Positions 47,601 to 60,025 of a stretch of DNA of 64,000 bases are shown in pieces; the first letter of the stretch is position 1; each line of letters starts with the position of its first letter. Under the pieces are notes generated by a model. It saw only the letters and a list, made by a program, of their open reading frames with translations. It was not told where the DNA came from and did not search any database. This stretch comes from Collybia mongolica. Taxonomy: Eukaryota > Basidiomycota > Agaricomycetes > Agaricales > Clitocybaceae. The position numbers were made by a program, and so were the translations under genes. The DNA is taken from NCBI GenBank assembly GCA_013420905.1, contig JAAXNY010000005.1:620001-684000 (forward strand), given 5' to 3'.

Positions 47601-47912
47601 ATCCGGGTCCTGAAATTGTTCTGGGTCAACCTCTGCTTCCTCCCCACGTTTAGCTTGCGCTTCACTTTGAATAATGATGAGTTTTGTAAAGGCCAAGAAG
47701 TTAACTAGAACATACGCAATAACTTCTGCCGAAGGACCCTCTCGTGCCGGACCGATATCAGAACGGGTGGTGAAACCAGAAGCGCTGCAGAACGAAATTA
47801 GTCAGGGTTTTGGGAGCGAAAGTAAAACTCACCCTCGACCAAGACCTGCAACATACGACGCTGGAGCGGGCATTGACAAAAATGCCAGCTTGTTCGGTTT
47901 GTTGGATGCCAT
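44622..47912 (-). CDS. PRP6: pre-mRNA-processing factor 6 (U4/U6.U5 tri-snRNP)
   Basis: Starts [21 protein letters not shown] at 47912 and ends [11 protein letters not shown] with TAA at 44622. The PRP1 N-terminal domain reads [20 protein letters not shown] and [20 protein letters not shown]. It is followed by a Lys/Arg-rich part ([16 protein letters not shown]) and about fifteen HAT repeats with W...A..E patterns ([64 protein letters not shown]). Short introns separate the repeats. PRP6 bridges U5 and U4/U6 in the tri-snRNP, so it is essential in the nucleus. I saw no break. Length is typical of the family. It is tail-to-tail with the Gln-rich gene and divergent from CCT2, with a MITE in the intergenic region. 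Confidence 0.93.
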
Positions 47913-48736
47913 TGTCGTTCACTCGTACGATATCCTGTCAGAGATTTTGCCGTCGGCGTCGTCGTCGTCGTTCACGACAGAAATATATTTTAAATAATAT
48001 TTTTCGAGGCCTCACGCTTTAGTAAATAAATAAGGACAAACTCAACGACAGAGTCGAATGAGACAGACCCATTCTCGGACCAATACTCTCGGGTCCCACT
48101 CAGTAAAAAATAAAGTCAAACTTTAGTCGCGAGTTTTGACATCACCCAAATGTAATGGTCAAGAGCCAGCCCAAAGTAGTCAAAAATCATTCATTTCCTC
48201 CCAAATGGCCAAATCCACATTGAAAGTTGACAAAATCATAAGTTTGAATTACCGTTTTTATTGACTCTTGTAAGACTTTTCGTTGACTTTGTCATTACTG
48301 CTGAGTTTACACTGACTAAGCATGACTTTATTTTTTACTGAGGGTCCCATGTGCTGCTGGACTCAGTACTCGAATCCCAAACGAATGGTGGAGAACAAAA
48401 GTACCAGGCTTTTTGGAGAGCTTTGTTCAAGCTCGTACTCCATAGTTTTTGCGAAGCTTTTGCCCATCATTGGTCATTTGAGTCACAATTTTTAATCAGT
48501 TCAGCTCTAGTCGGGATTTAATATATACTACCGATGGTTGAAGTATGTGGGTAGAGGGCGATCCATTCGGCAAACGTTCTGCGAAAGTGAACTGAGTAAT
48601 ACAGTGGCGCGTCGCGTTTCCTTAATTTTGACCAGAAATTGATCGTGGGAATTTCTCGGTAACGCGTCTGCTCCTGCCAAAAGTTCCAGACTGCACTTGG
48701 GAATTCATAAATTCGTTAGGACGACACAACTAAACG
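47913..48736. other. PRP6/CCT2 intergenic region carrying a MITE
   Basis: This 820-bp divergent promoter contains the insertion at 48099-48342 described separately. The rest shows no gene. Confidence 0.5.
48099..48342. mobile_element. 244-bp hAT-like MITE
   Basis: Perfect 20-bp terminal inverted repeats CTCAGTAAAAAATAAAGTCA mark both ends. The flanks are a direct repeat GGTCCCA (48092-48098 and 48343-48349); with one shared G it can be read as an 8-bp GGGTCCCA. An 8-bp target duplication fits the hAT superfamily. The interior is non-coding and AT-rich. Confidence 0.75.
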
Positions 48737-50784
48737 ATGGCTATGCAAATATTCGGAGACCAGGTTCGTATATGTCAGTAGCTTAATCGGTTCAGGGGAT
48801 GACATATTCCGCAGGCAACAGAGGAGAAGGCTGAAAATGCGCGTCTCTCATCGTTCGTCGGGGCTTTGGCATTGGGAGACCTCGTGAAATCGACCCTCGG
48901 CCCTAAAGGAATGAATAAGATCCTCCAATCAGGATCAACCGGGGACATCAACGTGACGAACGATGGAGCGACAATCCTAAAAGCGATCCAGCTTGATAAC
49001 GCAGCTGCAAAGATTCTCGTCAACATCTCAAAAGTGCAGGACGACGAGGTCGGAGATGGGACGACTACCGTTACCGTTTTGGCCGCAGAACTGTTGAGGG
49101 AGGCAGAGAAGCTGATTGCGCAGAAGATCCATCCACAAACCATCGCTGAGGGGTATCGGATTGCGAGTCTTGCGGCCCTGAAGGCACTGGAGAGTGCTGC
49201 AGTCGATAACTTGTGAGCACTGAGGATCGGCTTTAATTCTATCTGCCTTCCTTATTGGTATTTCAACTATAGCTCAGACCCCACCGTCTTCCGACAAGAT
49301 CTTTTCAATATTGCACGAACGACCCTGTCTTCGAAGGTGCTCTCGCAAGATAAAAATTATTTTGCAAATCTCGCCGTCGACGCTGTCCTTCGTTTGAAGG
49401 TATGTTCCCTCGTGATCAACGCCAAGTTCACCCTATATATATGACTCCAGGGATCAATAGATCTGGAGCACATCCAGATCATCAAAAAAGTGGGCGGAAA
49501 GCTCACAGATTCATACCTAGATGAGGGTACGTTGAAATCGTTTGACCCATTCACACGTTCTCAAAGATATTCAGGATTCATCCTCGATAAACCGATTGCC
49601 GTCAACTCACCAAAACGAATGGAGAACTGCAAAATTCTCATCGCCAATACATGTACGTTATCCTCACAACGATATAAACGCCGGCTCAGTATGATACACA
49701 GCTATGGACACGGATAAAATAAAGGTTTTCGGTGCCAGGGTGAAGGTAGATGGGACGGGGAAGCTAGCCGAACTCGAACGCGCAGAGCGGGTGAGATACA
49801 TATCTCTGTTTATACCTTCGTTGCGACTAACTCGATTTAACAAGGAAAAAATGAAAGCGAAAGTCGATGCCATCGCTGCCCACGGAATCAACTGCTTTGT
49901 GAACCGACAACTAATCTACAACTACCCTGAGTCTCTGCTGGCCGAAAAGGGCATCATGACGATCGAACATGCAGACTTCGAGGGTGTCGAGCGGCTATCA
50001 CTCGTAACAGGAGGAGAGATCGCGAGCACATTTGACCGGCCTGACCTTGTGAACCTCGGCCACTGTGAGCTGATCGAAGAGATCATGATCGGGGAGGACA
50101 AGGTACGTTGTTGCTCCTTGTCGCAAGGAATCCCCCTTTAACTTAAAAAAATAAGCTCATCAAATTCTCCGGTGTGGCTGCGGGCGAGGCATGTACAGTC
50201 GTGCTCCGCGGATCGACAAATCAGATGGTTGACGAGGCCGAACGCTCTTTGCACGATGCCCTCTCCGTGCTATCTCAGACTGTAAAAGAGACGAGGACCG
50301 TTCTCGGGGGCGGATGTTCGGAGATGCTGATGAGCTGCGCAGTCGAGGAAGAGGCTCGCAAGATCAAGGGGAAGAAAGCCATCGCAACCGAGGCATTCGC
50401 GCGTGCGCTGAGACAAATACCGACGATCCTAGCTGATAACGCTGGGTACGATTCGTCCGATCTGGTCACGAGGCTCAGAGCTGCGCATTATGAGGGCCAG
50501 TCAGATGCGGGACTTGGTACGACCTTATCGCCTGATTTCCGTTTCTAGGGGCTGATCATTGGGTGTAGATATGGAGCAAGGGTCTATCGGCTCAATGAAG
50601 AAGATGGGCGTTACTGAGAGCTACAAGCTGAAGCGCCAGGTTGTCCTTAGCGCTAGCGAGGCAGCAGAGATGATCATTCGGTAAGTTATCATCTCATAAT
50701 ACTCAGCAGAATGCAAATACTAATTTTTATCACAGTGTGGATGACATCCTGCGGGCGGCACCCCGGAGACGCGAGGCCGTGTAA
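48737..50784 (+). CDS. CCT2: T-complex protein 1 subunit beta, 524 aa
   Basis: Ten exons: 48737-48763, 48815-49212, 49273-49399, 49451-49526, 49575-49652, 49702-49790, 49845-50102, 50156-50516, 50569-50680 and 50736-50784 (525 codons). It is a subunit of the cytosolic TRiC/CCT chaperonin that folds actin and tubulin. Landmarks: [47 protein letters not shown] (ATPase site with GDGTT), and [20 protein letters not shown]. Further along are [37 protein letters not shown] and [14 protein letters not shown] (second nucleotide-contact motif). The order and content match the beta subunit more than other CCT paralogues. The end is [10 protein letters not shown]. Intact. Confidence 0.95.
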
Positions 50785-52343
50785 GTAGTCGTGTTAGTTG
50801 GTAATAGAATAAAATCAGTACCGCATAAATGCAATACATCGTACTATATGCTATGATCAAATAACCTACTTACACCTCGGAAAGCCAAGGGATCAAGGAC
50901 TAGAACGATAAATCCGAGACGCGCCGTCATCCATCGAGTACTAAGTCCTGATGTTTTACCAGGTGTTACTAATATAAACCCTGCCTCGTTCATGATCATG
51001 TACACTCTTGGCTATCACAGAGATCAGACCATTGATTGATATTATGCTCCTGAGATGGAGGATGCCGGAACCGAACGACAACTCAACTTCAACGATGTTA
51101 TTCCCACGCCTTCCCAAAATTTTAGAAGTTCTCCGAAGTTGGCACGGCTATCTCTTTCAACTCCTATACTATAGCTACTAGTAAGTGAGGCGGTTACGAG
51201 CTTGAGCCTGAGCCATGAATTTTTATAAAAGGTGAAATTTTCGTGGAAACTACTCTATACCGGCGTCGTTTGACCACATGTGTGTAGGGGTGCCAGTTCA
51301 TCAAGACATTCGCCGTGCATCGAATCGACGTCGGCACCGGCATTGGACGTGATCGGTGTACTCAATTTTCCCAAACCTAAATGAGGGTAAGAGAAATCTT
51401 ACGGCGCATATAACCACACAGCTGTTGGTCTGGGTCACCGATGACCGCAGTGTTACACTAAAACGAGCCTATTTGTGTCTGCTCGCCCCTGTCTTTGGTT
51501 TTCGTGTTACGGATTTCTCGTCATATCCCCGCTCTCGAAACTCTTGGATGGCTCTTGGAATGTGCTTCGCTTGTGATTGTAATAGTCTTCACGCTCGTCC
51601 CGCCGCCTTCCATCGTTCTTTCGGTCCGTCCTCTGGAGTGCTCGAAAAGTTTCAACAGCAGTGAACGACCGCTTAAAATTGAATTCACGGCAAGCGGCCA
51701 GCACCCGGATCCATTATGATATATGTCTAAACATGATTGTTGATCAGAGGAGCAAGAAGCGACGTGGGACATTATATGTCGGTCATACCTGATATCTGAT
51801 ATGGATTCTACGCACATTACCATCCGGGCTCAGCCGGAAAAAATGTGCGTCTCACCTCGTTTATGTTTTCATCGTCCCATGGCCGAAGCCCGCACAATAG
51901 CTCTGCTTATAATGCGCTAAAACAACCTCTTGTGTCTCTTGACAATATTTATCGCTCTCCCCATGCGACATCACCGGAAACTTCACCATGTCCACTTACT
52001 TCCAAGGGAAAAAAAGGTGCTCGATTCGGAGCCGACTCATAGGATACCTCTCCAATTCCATCACACACGGAGTGCCTGTTGTCACATCCTTCTTCACATG
52101 TTTCTTTGGAAACATATATGCTAGGCGCTTGATAATAATCGACAGACTAGTACTGTCATGATCATGTCAAGGTTAGTCCCTCACATAACGGCTTCTTCCC
52201 TCTGCGCAAATCAACGCAGTTGAAAAAGCTCCTTTATGATATGAAGGTAAAGTCTATTGATGAGCGCCCGGAACTTTGTAGTTTCTTGGTATAAAGCCTT
52301 CACTACCCTTACCGCCTCAAATTAATATCTCGATTCGATTCCA
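50785..52343. other. intergenic region with no gene seen
   Basis: About 1.56 kb with short frames on both strands (for example 51356-51664) but no motif or splice pattern. It ends at the membrane-protein gene promoter. Confidence 0.4.
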
Positions 52344-53494
52344 ATGCCTCAAATCCCAAGTGACATCGCGCAAGTCGTAGCCGCGTTCGTAGAATGCGTT
52401 TTCTACGGTGTTTACCTCGTCACCTTCGCTACCACTCTTCGGAATATCGCGACATCCCGTGTAGAGTTGCCATGGGCGTCTCGGTTTAAGCGCCAACGGT
52501 CCACGCTGACCGTTGTCCTTTTGATCTTTGCCGTTTCGACCTTGAACCTCGCGCTGGGACTTGTTCGCATCCTGGCACTCATACACCACGATGTAGCTGG
52601 GTCGGGAGCGGTTAAGCAGCTTGGCCAAGACTGGATTAATATAGTGAAGGTACCTGCGCCTATTTAGTACCCCGAGGTCCTTATCTTCTTCATTATTTTA
52701 TAGCCCCTCAGCGTCGACCTCCAGACGATGCTCGCGGACTATGTATTGGTGATACCATTTAGTTTTCACGATGCATCATGATGGTCCTCACTATTTCTAC
52801 AGATATACCGTTGCTGGATAGTATATGATAAATCGCCGCGGGTCGTGACATTGCCAATCATCTTTTACGTCGGCCTAGTCGCCTGCACAGTATTTGCCAC
52901 AATTGTCCAGGCGTCACTGCAAGCTGACAAAACCTCTCGTGTGAACGGAGACCGAATATTCCAGGCGTGGGTCGGTTTTTGGGTATCGACGATATCGCTT
53001 AACATCTACGCAACGTGTATGTCTGTTTGTTCGCGGTCGTCCTTGATGCGTGGATCTGATTTGCCCTTGACTGTCGACTAGCCATGATTGTGCTACGCAT
53101 ATGGCGTGTTGAAAGCAAGAGTAGAGGAAGAAACACGTTGGCACCATTATATGTCACCCCACACCTCAGTCGTTTGCAGACCGTCATGAAAGTAGTCATC
53201 GAATCTGGACTCCTCTACACCATCACTTCCATCACTACCTTTATAAGCCTTCTCACAGGCAGCAACGCCATATTCATCACAACCGCAGTGGTACGAAATT
53301 TGCGAGTCAGACTTGTTTTCGCACCAGATTGATGGTTCTCGGTACAGGACGTCCAAATTATTGGAATCGCATTTAATCTCATTTTGATTCGCGTCGACCA
53401 ACGCGGCGGCGAACGTACCCTCACAGGGCACATAACATCTACCGCAATAGCCTTCGCGCCTAGGGCCACGTCCTCGAACAACGATACATTGTAG
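52344..53494 (+). CDS. seven-TM-type fungal membrane protein, 306 aa
   Basis: Five exons: 52344-52649, 52704-52748, 52803-53016, 53082-53290 and 53348-53494 (307 codons). Hydrophobic segments are VVAAFVECVFYGVYLVTFAT, STLTVVLLIFAVSTLNLALG, a short QTMLADYVL, LPIIFYVGLVACTVFATIVQ, FQAWVGFWVSTISLNIYATS, VIESGLLYTITSITTFISLL and DVQIIGIAFNLILIRVDQ. IYRCWIVYDK after the third and RIWRVESK after the fifth are hallmarks of the large agaricomycete membrane-protein family with seven helices. The family is often described as GPCR-like, but no ligand is known. The C-terminal tail is short and polar. All splice junctions are canonical and phase-consistent. Confidence 0.8.
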
Positions 53495-55279
53495 CAGAGG
53501 GACACTCACCTAACAAGACAACATCGATTCTACAAGTCCCTAAGGCCATTATTGATAATGGCCCTCGAGCCGGAGACGTAGAATAAGTATTAGTAGAACT
53601 TCCAAATTTTGAGTATAATTTTTGAGTATTAACATGTGTGATAGGAATCGAGGAAATAACCTCAGGAACCAGCACGGACAATGTTCCTTCTGCCTGCTTT
53701 TCATTTTGCGGGATCCTGTGACATCCGCTCCTTTGTATGCAAGAACACCGCTGCCACTTGTCAATGCGGAATAGTAATGGTAAGGTATAATATAGCGGGT
53801 GCTGTCACCGAGATGCTTGTCGTGGACCGGTTGTGGGACACGAATGGACGAAATATCGTAACGTACACGTTACGCGTTGTAATCCCAACAGCATCGTGCG
53901 GTCCCAGGATATTCAAAGCGTTCTGGGTGGCAATTATGGCTTTCAAGATCCCCGATCAACAATGGTGACGTTGACCAGATCTTGTTGCTTTTCTCCTTGG
54001 GCGAAAACGGACTTGCGTCAAGGCTCAATTGGTCATAGATCAGGATCTCGAGAAGAAGACACGTAAACACGTCCGGCGGGCCATCTGATTGGCTGTATCA
54101 TGCCTCATTTTTTTCGCAGGTAGCTGATGCCGTTCAAACATCAAGCATACTTTGGTCGTATTGTTTAAAACTTCACCATACCATGTCTTGGATACTGCGC
54201 TAGTTTTCGGGCACTGTATTTCGTGGAGTTGGGATTGTCGACGTAGTGACATGTTTTCGTGGATATCCCACGGTTTCAACGCAGGAAGGGAAGGATGGAA
54301 GGGCCGAAGAACGCCAAGATCCCAGATGCAAGATTTACGGAGACTGAAAACGGTCGTCGTGGTTGCGGTCGCGAGTTCGCGATACGATTATCCCTCGTTA
54401 TCGATACCGAATATGACTCCCCCCCTTCTGCGTCGGTGGACTCGAGGATTGGAGAAGCGTGAACCGGACTTCGTATCCAGCGAGGCGTTCTCAAGTTTAC
54501 CTGAATACTGAGCTTTGGGGATTGGGCACCCCGGCAAATACCTGCCACGACGCACGCCCTCTGGTAGATCTAGTCGGTTTATCGGTTTTTCATCAATCTT
54601 GGACGGTTTAGGGATGTGATAGGCCTCTTCTGATCGGCAGTGACTCGACGTCCTCTAGTGTCACTCTGACCAGATTTCGTCCTTTTGGTCGGTTTTAACC
54701 TCCATCGCCGAACTCTAAACCGTACAGTACTTGATGGTCTTCGGACTCCAAAGAGTTGTTTGATAATACTCCACTACGATGGCGACACCTTTTCGGAGGA
54801 AAATTGCTCACAAGAGCATTCGATCGTGGGGAGTATATAATTTGTAAGTAAACGCGGCCATCAGCATCAATTTCGTTGAAGGTTACGCAACTCAACTGCT
54901 CTTCAAAAAATTTCTGTTGGACCGATTGAATAAATTGCAGCCCTGGTACTCCCTGGATACTTTACCTAGATACATTGGCAGAATTCGCAGATTGCTGGCA
55001 GGCCCTCCGCCGGTGAACTTTGTCCTGAATATTTCGCATTTGAACCATACACGGACCGTCGATTCCCGTATCGAATTTCGCTGCCGCTCCAACCCCGCCT
55101 CGCCTTCCACCAGATTTACCCTCGAGATGTCGACCGGGCATTGGGATCTCGGGCGATCTGGCAGCTGGTTGCGCGGATCGGTCACGAGACAAGGTACCTC
55201 TGTATGTAATCTATCAAGTAAGTCAATTCGAACTACTAAGAAGTGTAATAATTTACTGACCGCTTTTTTCGGTTACGGG
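53495..55279. other. gene-poor interval
   Basis: About 1.8 kb with no supported gene. Frames at 54152-54511 and 54917-55312 are open but lack motifs. The 54917 frame overlaps the promoter of the next gene. Confidence 0.35.
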
Positions 55280-55285
55280 TATAAA
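55280..55285 (+). promoter_or_regulatory. TATA box of the basic/coiled-coil gene
   Basis: TATAAA 65-70 bp upstream of the ATG at 55350. Confidence 0.5.
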
Positions 55286-55349
55286 AGTCTTTGCATGAGC
55301 CGTACTTTGTGACACCAACCCCACTACCCGTTTTTCACCACTCACCAAC

Positions 55350-56399
55350 ATGTCGTGTACTCAAGAAGCCACTTACTCGTACGACTATGCGTCCTCCAGC
55401 GGAAGTTCAAGCCCCACAGAACTTCATTACAACTCACCACCAACCTACCAAGCCGCGTCGTACCCAACTGAGCCTCCACCAACATACAGCAACGCGCCGG
55501 ACCACATACCCCAATACCCATCAACAACGCTTCATAGAATGGCATTCGAAACTCCAATGGCAGGCTGCTCGTCTTACCAAAGCCTTAGCCAAAATAATCC
55601 CCCCGCTCAATACCCTCAAACCACTTACCATGAGTATCCCGCTTCTGAACAACACTCCAATGGACACTTTGGATCTCATCAAGTATCAACTGCGCACCAT
55701 CCCCTATCGAACCACCACCCTCGTCCACGTCCACATTCCCGCGAATCGCCCCCCCGCGTTGACATCGCACATCCCTACGCCCGCCTGTACGCGAAAAAGG
55801 AAGAAAAGCGACGTAAAATCTGGAACCACGCTCTTGAGAAGTCGCTCTTCAGTCCATACGAGCTGTGAGTGCCTTTCGTCAAACACGCACACCGTCATCG
55901 CGGAATGCTGATCAGATGGGCAGATCGACGATTGGCGCCCCACAGCGCCGAACGATTTACATGTCGAGCTTAGAGGCACACATCGATCAGCTCCATGCAC
56001 AACTGTTGAGGTACGTCGGCTGTTTTCCGCCTTATCCCGACTTTGAATTAACCCTCAACTCATTCCAGCATCGGATTTTGGCCCGTCGCATTTGAGAAGC
56101 TTGACCCTTTCAGAGGTTTGAACTCGAAAACTGCCAAGGTGAGCACCCCTTCCCCTAGGCCTGTTTCTAGCGTTTAACTACGATGATCGTAGAGTATGGT
56201 TGCTGGCCTGCAGCATGACGCGTCCGTGGCGAAAATAAAACTGTTGGAGCTGGAACGTTCGGTACGTTTTCTCGGTATCTGAGGGGGGAGCTAGGGCTGA
56301 GTCTGCGTATAGAATGAGACGCTGAAGAATGCATTAAAAGGCCAGCCAGGCTATGGTCCTGGTCCTGCCATGGTTGACAACTATAACGCGTATACATGA
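55350..56399 (+). CDS. basic/coiled-coil putative transcription factor, 275 aa
   Basis: Five exons: 55350-55864, 55924-56010, 56069-56138, 56193-56261 and 56313-56399 (276 codons). The N-terminal 130 residues are Ser/Thr/Pro/Tyr/His-rich and disordered. A conserved block reads PYARLYAKKEEKRRKIWNHA, LEKSLFSPYEL, then STIGAPQRRTIYMSSLEAH and IDQLHAQLLSIGFWPV. A Leu-rich tail follows, SMVAGLQHDASVAKIKLLEL with NETLKNALKG. A basic region followed by coiled-coil helices suggests a divergent bZIP-like nuclear protein, but the canonical N-x(7)-R/K spacing is not evident. It resembles conserved agaricomycete hypotheticals. A partial decayed copy lies 3.6 kb downstream. Confidence 0.65.
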
Positions 56400-58385
56400 T
56401 ATAATTCGTCGCGTTGATACTATACTTACATCATTGTGTATATCACATTAATTTGACCCGTATTTGTACTTGTGGCCATGCGTGGGTTCTGTCCATGCCT
56501 GGCTTGCGCGATCTGCCTTCTGATTTTAAATGCCACGGTTCGGTTTTGAGTAAGATGGCCTTAGCCCGACGGCCGCAAAGGGCTACATAGGCGGGCTCTT
56601 GAAAGTTCATACACTTGCCAACCCTAGGGAGCCAAGGATGGATGCCACGGCGAGTGAGGTTCTTTCAGGATTGCCAGACCCTCCTAATTTTTTTCAAGCA
56701 CGTCGCTTAATGAAGTCCGAGCCACCACAGTGGAAGATGTCGGATCGTACGGCAACAGTCGCTCGGTTATAAGTACTGACCAGGACGCAAAGCCGACGGG
56801 ACAACAGGCAGGGATGTATAACACGACCGAGACTTTCCAACGACGCGTCAATTCTTGACTTCCACACGAACCCTTTTATCCGTCATTGCAGCATAACGAC
56901 TTTGTTCTCTGCTGTTTTGAGTCGGTTGATCGCCTTGCAATTGGTGGCCTTTCCTGGGGTCCGACAACATCGGTTTTCAAACAGACTATACATACTACAT
57001 GAGCATTACCACGGGCCGGCCGTAAACGAGGACTCAATTCTCGATGCACCCTTCACAGCTTCACCTGCCGTAAAGCCATGAGTGGTGCCGTTAAAGAGGG
57101 AAAAAATGCGGCCGTAAAAAGGCCTAGGTCTCTCGATTTCGATGGTTGACTGATGCATATGTTGGGTCCTCGAGGTTGTGCATATATTTGATGACCTTGC
57201 CCTAGGTGTCAAAGCATTGTCACTATCTGAGTTTCCCGCACCACCATATTTGATGTAGCGAGCACAGAAAGCCGCGTTCTTGTCCTGAGGCGATATGAGC
57301 TCAGAGTAATGGGGCTGGACTAAATTTCGCTATACCTTGTTATGGGAACTCGCTGGTAAATGTGAGTCCCAGACGTTGTGGCGTTCTGGGGCGGCACTTG
57401 AGTTTTCACGACGTCTCGTTTGAATAATCAACTCGAATCAATGCCGGGATATCGGGCGAAGACGTCCTTGTTTTTGAAATATATCTTGCTGTTGGGAGGA
57501 CTAAAGAGGTTAGTGCAGGTCCAAAGGCCGCTAAGCGACGTTCCCGACTTTGATGTGGCCGCCGCGTAATTTTAAAATTAAAGCTCCACCATCAATTTAT
57601 TATGTAATGCGCTTCATGTTCACCTTGCAAGTTCTACGAAACCGTGACGATGGGCGTAGTAGCAACCACTCTCATAATCTTTCACGCTGGCTCACGCCAA
57701 GAGATCCTCGCGGGTTGCATAGACTTCGCACCCGTTGCTGGGGTCTGATGATTTGCACTGCGTCACCTTCAATACACTGTTTGGACCACACCACGCGGAC
57801 GCTCGTTCTGAAATAACGCATTGATAGCGCGAGCTTACGGACACGGAACCTGAAGGGTTATGTATTGGCGTCAGCTGCCACTGTTTTTGTGGGTAGAACT
57901 AATTGCATTTTCTGACTAAGATCTTAGTTTTACGATTTTCTCTGTACCTTTCCACAAGAGGTGCCAGATTCCCTCAATAGATGTTGCGGTGCCTTGAACA
58001 AAACCTCTAGGTGTCATACTATGGTCACGGCCTTGGTCTATTGGAACGACCTTGTTTTTCTTGAACCGGTATCTTCCATTCGCAGACACAGCACTGCCTT
58101 TAAGACGTACGTCGGTGGCACTCCGCATTCATATCCCCGGCTCACTCTACTCAAACAATACTGACGATCATAAATACACCTGAGGTCAGAAAATAGTCTT
58201 CAGTTTATAAATATATCTGATACACCTATCTCCAGCAATGCTCTCAGGACTATACCCTGTGTGCATTCTGAGGGTCAACTGGCTTCTACGGTCTAACCAT
58301 GAGTTACAAAGTTTCTTGCTGTAGGGATGGTCATTTCACAACGTTGGTCTCGTGTCGTGAAGCATTGTACAGGTACTGACGTTCA
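56400..58385. other. gene-poor interval
   Basis: Nearly 2 kb with no supported gene. The N-terminal exons expected for the DUF6533-like gene that follows could not be found in it. Confidence 0.35.
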
Positions 58386-59512
58386 ACGCCAGTGATTTTG
58401 CTCATTCGTACGTATGCGATGTGGTATTCAAAACGATCCATTACGAATTTTCTCTTCTGCCTGGCGTTTGTAAGGCACATCTACACTTTAGTGTTTCTTC
58501 ACTTGACCAACGTGAGCAGTTCATCATCATCCCAGGTCTTATTTTTGCCCACATGGAGGTTATGTCCATCGAGTATAGGTGCGGCGCTGGTTATTTTGGA
58601 CATCCGCTAACCCAGTTGGTAGTTCGCCCTGACAATTCGGCGCAGCATCCATACGGCTGCAATATCTTCCGAGCGAGAAATGTAGGGATCATATCTTACA
58701 TTGCGCTGTTCATTTCGGAAACAAGTAAATGTAATCTTACTATTCCTTCAAAATGGGGCTGACTACTGAACCTCTGCTATTGTAATACTCACGATGATAA
58801 AAGCTTCTCAGCATCGTAAGCCATCATATGGTTGAAGCGATCTCTCTTTGAAAATAACTCACCATGTTCGTCATTCGTCATCGTCGTCTTGGGTATATCG
58901 GTTGTACTGAGTTACCTCGATTGTCTGGTCCTGCTAATTGAAAGGCTTGTTCTAGAAGGTATCACCTTTTATTCCTACCTGCTTGGTGGGTGGTATTAGG
59001 TTTGATTATGTCGCTTGCTCGCCTAATTTCTAACTGAATTAGCTATGACAATCGTCAACGCGATCGTTCCTGTATTAGCCGATGTATGTTGCTTCTTCCA
59101 AGTCTTTGTTTTCTTCTAATATGCGAGTAGCTTCAGTACAAAGGAATTCTAGTAAGGTACATTATTAAAACTCGATATTGAGTAGTATTTTACTTATAGT
59201 CGTTCTAATAACAGCCCTCAGCGTGTCCTCCACTCCGTGATTTGTACCCGCGTCATCCTGGTCATCCTCCGTCAGCGTAGCGTCATGACGCGGCGCAACG
59301 CCACTGATTCATATTCAATATCCTACAATACGCACCAACCACGGACTGAAGTTCTCACCACTATAATAGATACACACATTGATGCTAAGGCTGACGGATT
59401 TCAGCAGATCAGTTGGTCGAGATTGGACTTCGTAACACTTGGTGAATCCCCCCTGCCCACCGTTTCTACAATATGGCTGCCCCAGCATACCGTTGATCAT
59501 GACCCGAGTTAA
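58386..59512 (+). pseudogene. DUF6533-like membrane protein fragment
   Basis: Exon-like blocks follow the agaricomycete DUF6533 pattern. They are VILLIRTYAMWYSKRSITNF then LFCLAF at 58386-58470; FIIIPGLIFAHMEVMSIEY ... GCNIFRARNVGIISYIALF to about 58725; AMTIVNAIVPVLAD near 59044; and PQRVLHSVICTRVILVILRQ near 59217, with a Ser/Thr-rich tail ending at 59512. GT/AG signals link some blocks, for example an intron between CLAF and FIIIPG. The N-terminal helices carrying the domain's Tyr-Asp start were not found. It is either a gene with unfound exons or a 5'-truncated pseudogene; the decayed copy just downstream favours the latter. Confidence 0.42.
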
Positions 59513-59624
59513 TATAATATAAGGTCATAATCATTTAATACTATCCATTTCCCGGCATAACTAAGCAGCGGATAAAACGAATTATCATCCTTCTTTCAAA
59601 AAATGCGAGTAGCGTCAACTTGAT

Positions 59625-60025
59625 TAGTCGGCGACATCACTGTGTTGTCGCGGAACGCTGGCCAGAAAGGAATATTGGCGAGTGATGCACGATGCCCACA
59701 GCGCGGACAGTTGACATATCAAGCTTATGGGTAGATATCAGCTCCATGAGCAAATACTGAGGTACGCCGGTGTTATCCGCATTACCTCGGCTCTATATTA
59801 ACATCCGGGCTCTTCCAGCATCGGATTTTGGCCCATCGAGTTTGAGATGTTTGATCCGTTAAGAAAGTTAAACTCGAAAACCGCCAAAATGAGCACCTTA
59901 TCCTCCGAGGCCTTGTTTCTAGCTTCTGATTGAATAAATTATAGAGAAGGGTCGCTAGTCCGCAGCATGGCGTGTCTATGGCGAAGGTAAATTGTTGGAG
60001 CCGGAATGTCCGGTATACCGTTGCC
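59625..60025 (+). pseudogene. decayed partial copy of the basic/coiled-coil gene
   Basis: Collinear with 55880-56290 of the functional gene. Anchors are cggaacgctggccag against cggaatgctgatcag (intron), gatgcccacagcgcggac against the start of exon 2, and atcagctccatgagcaa. Near-exact are catcggattttggccc with its preceding cag acceptor and aactcgaaaaccgccaa. cgcagcatggcgtgtct against the exon-4 region is also clear, as is ttgttggagccggaatgt. Introns remain, so the copy is DNA-mediated. Point changes and indels destroy the frame and the exon-1 part is missing. Confidence 0.8.

Noticed and set aside
54917..55312. 131-codon frame upstream of the basic/coiled-coil gene
   Set aside because: Overlaps the TATA box and leader of that gene and has no recognisable domain.
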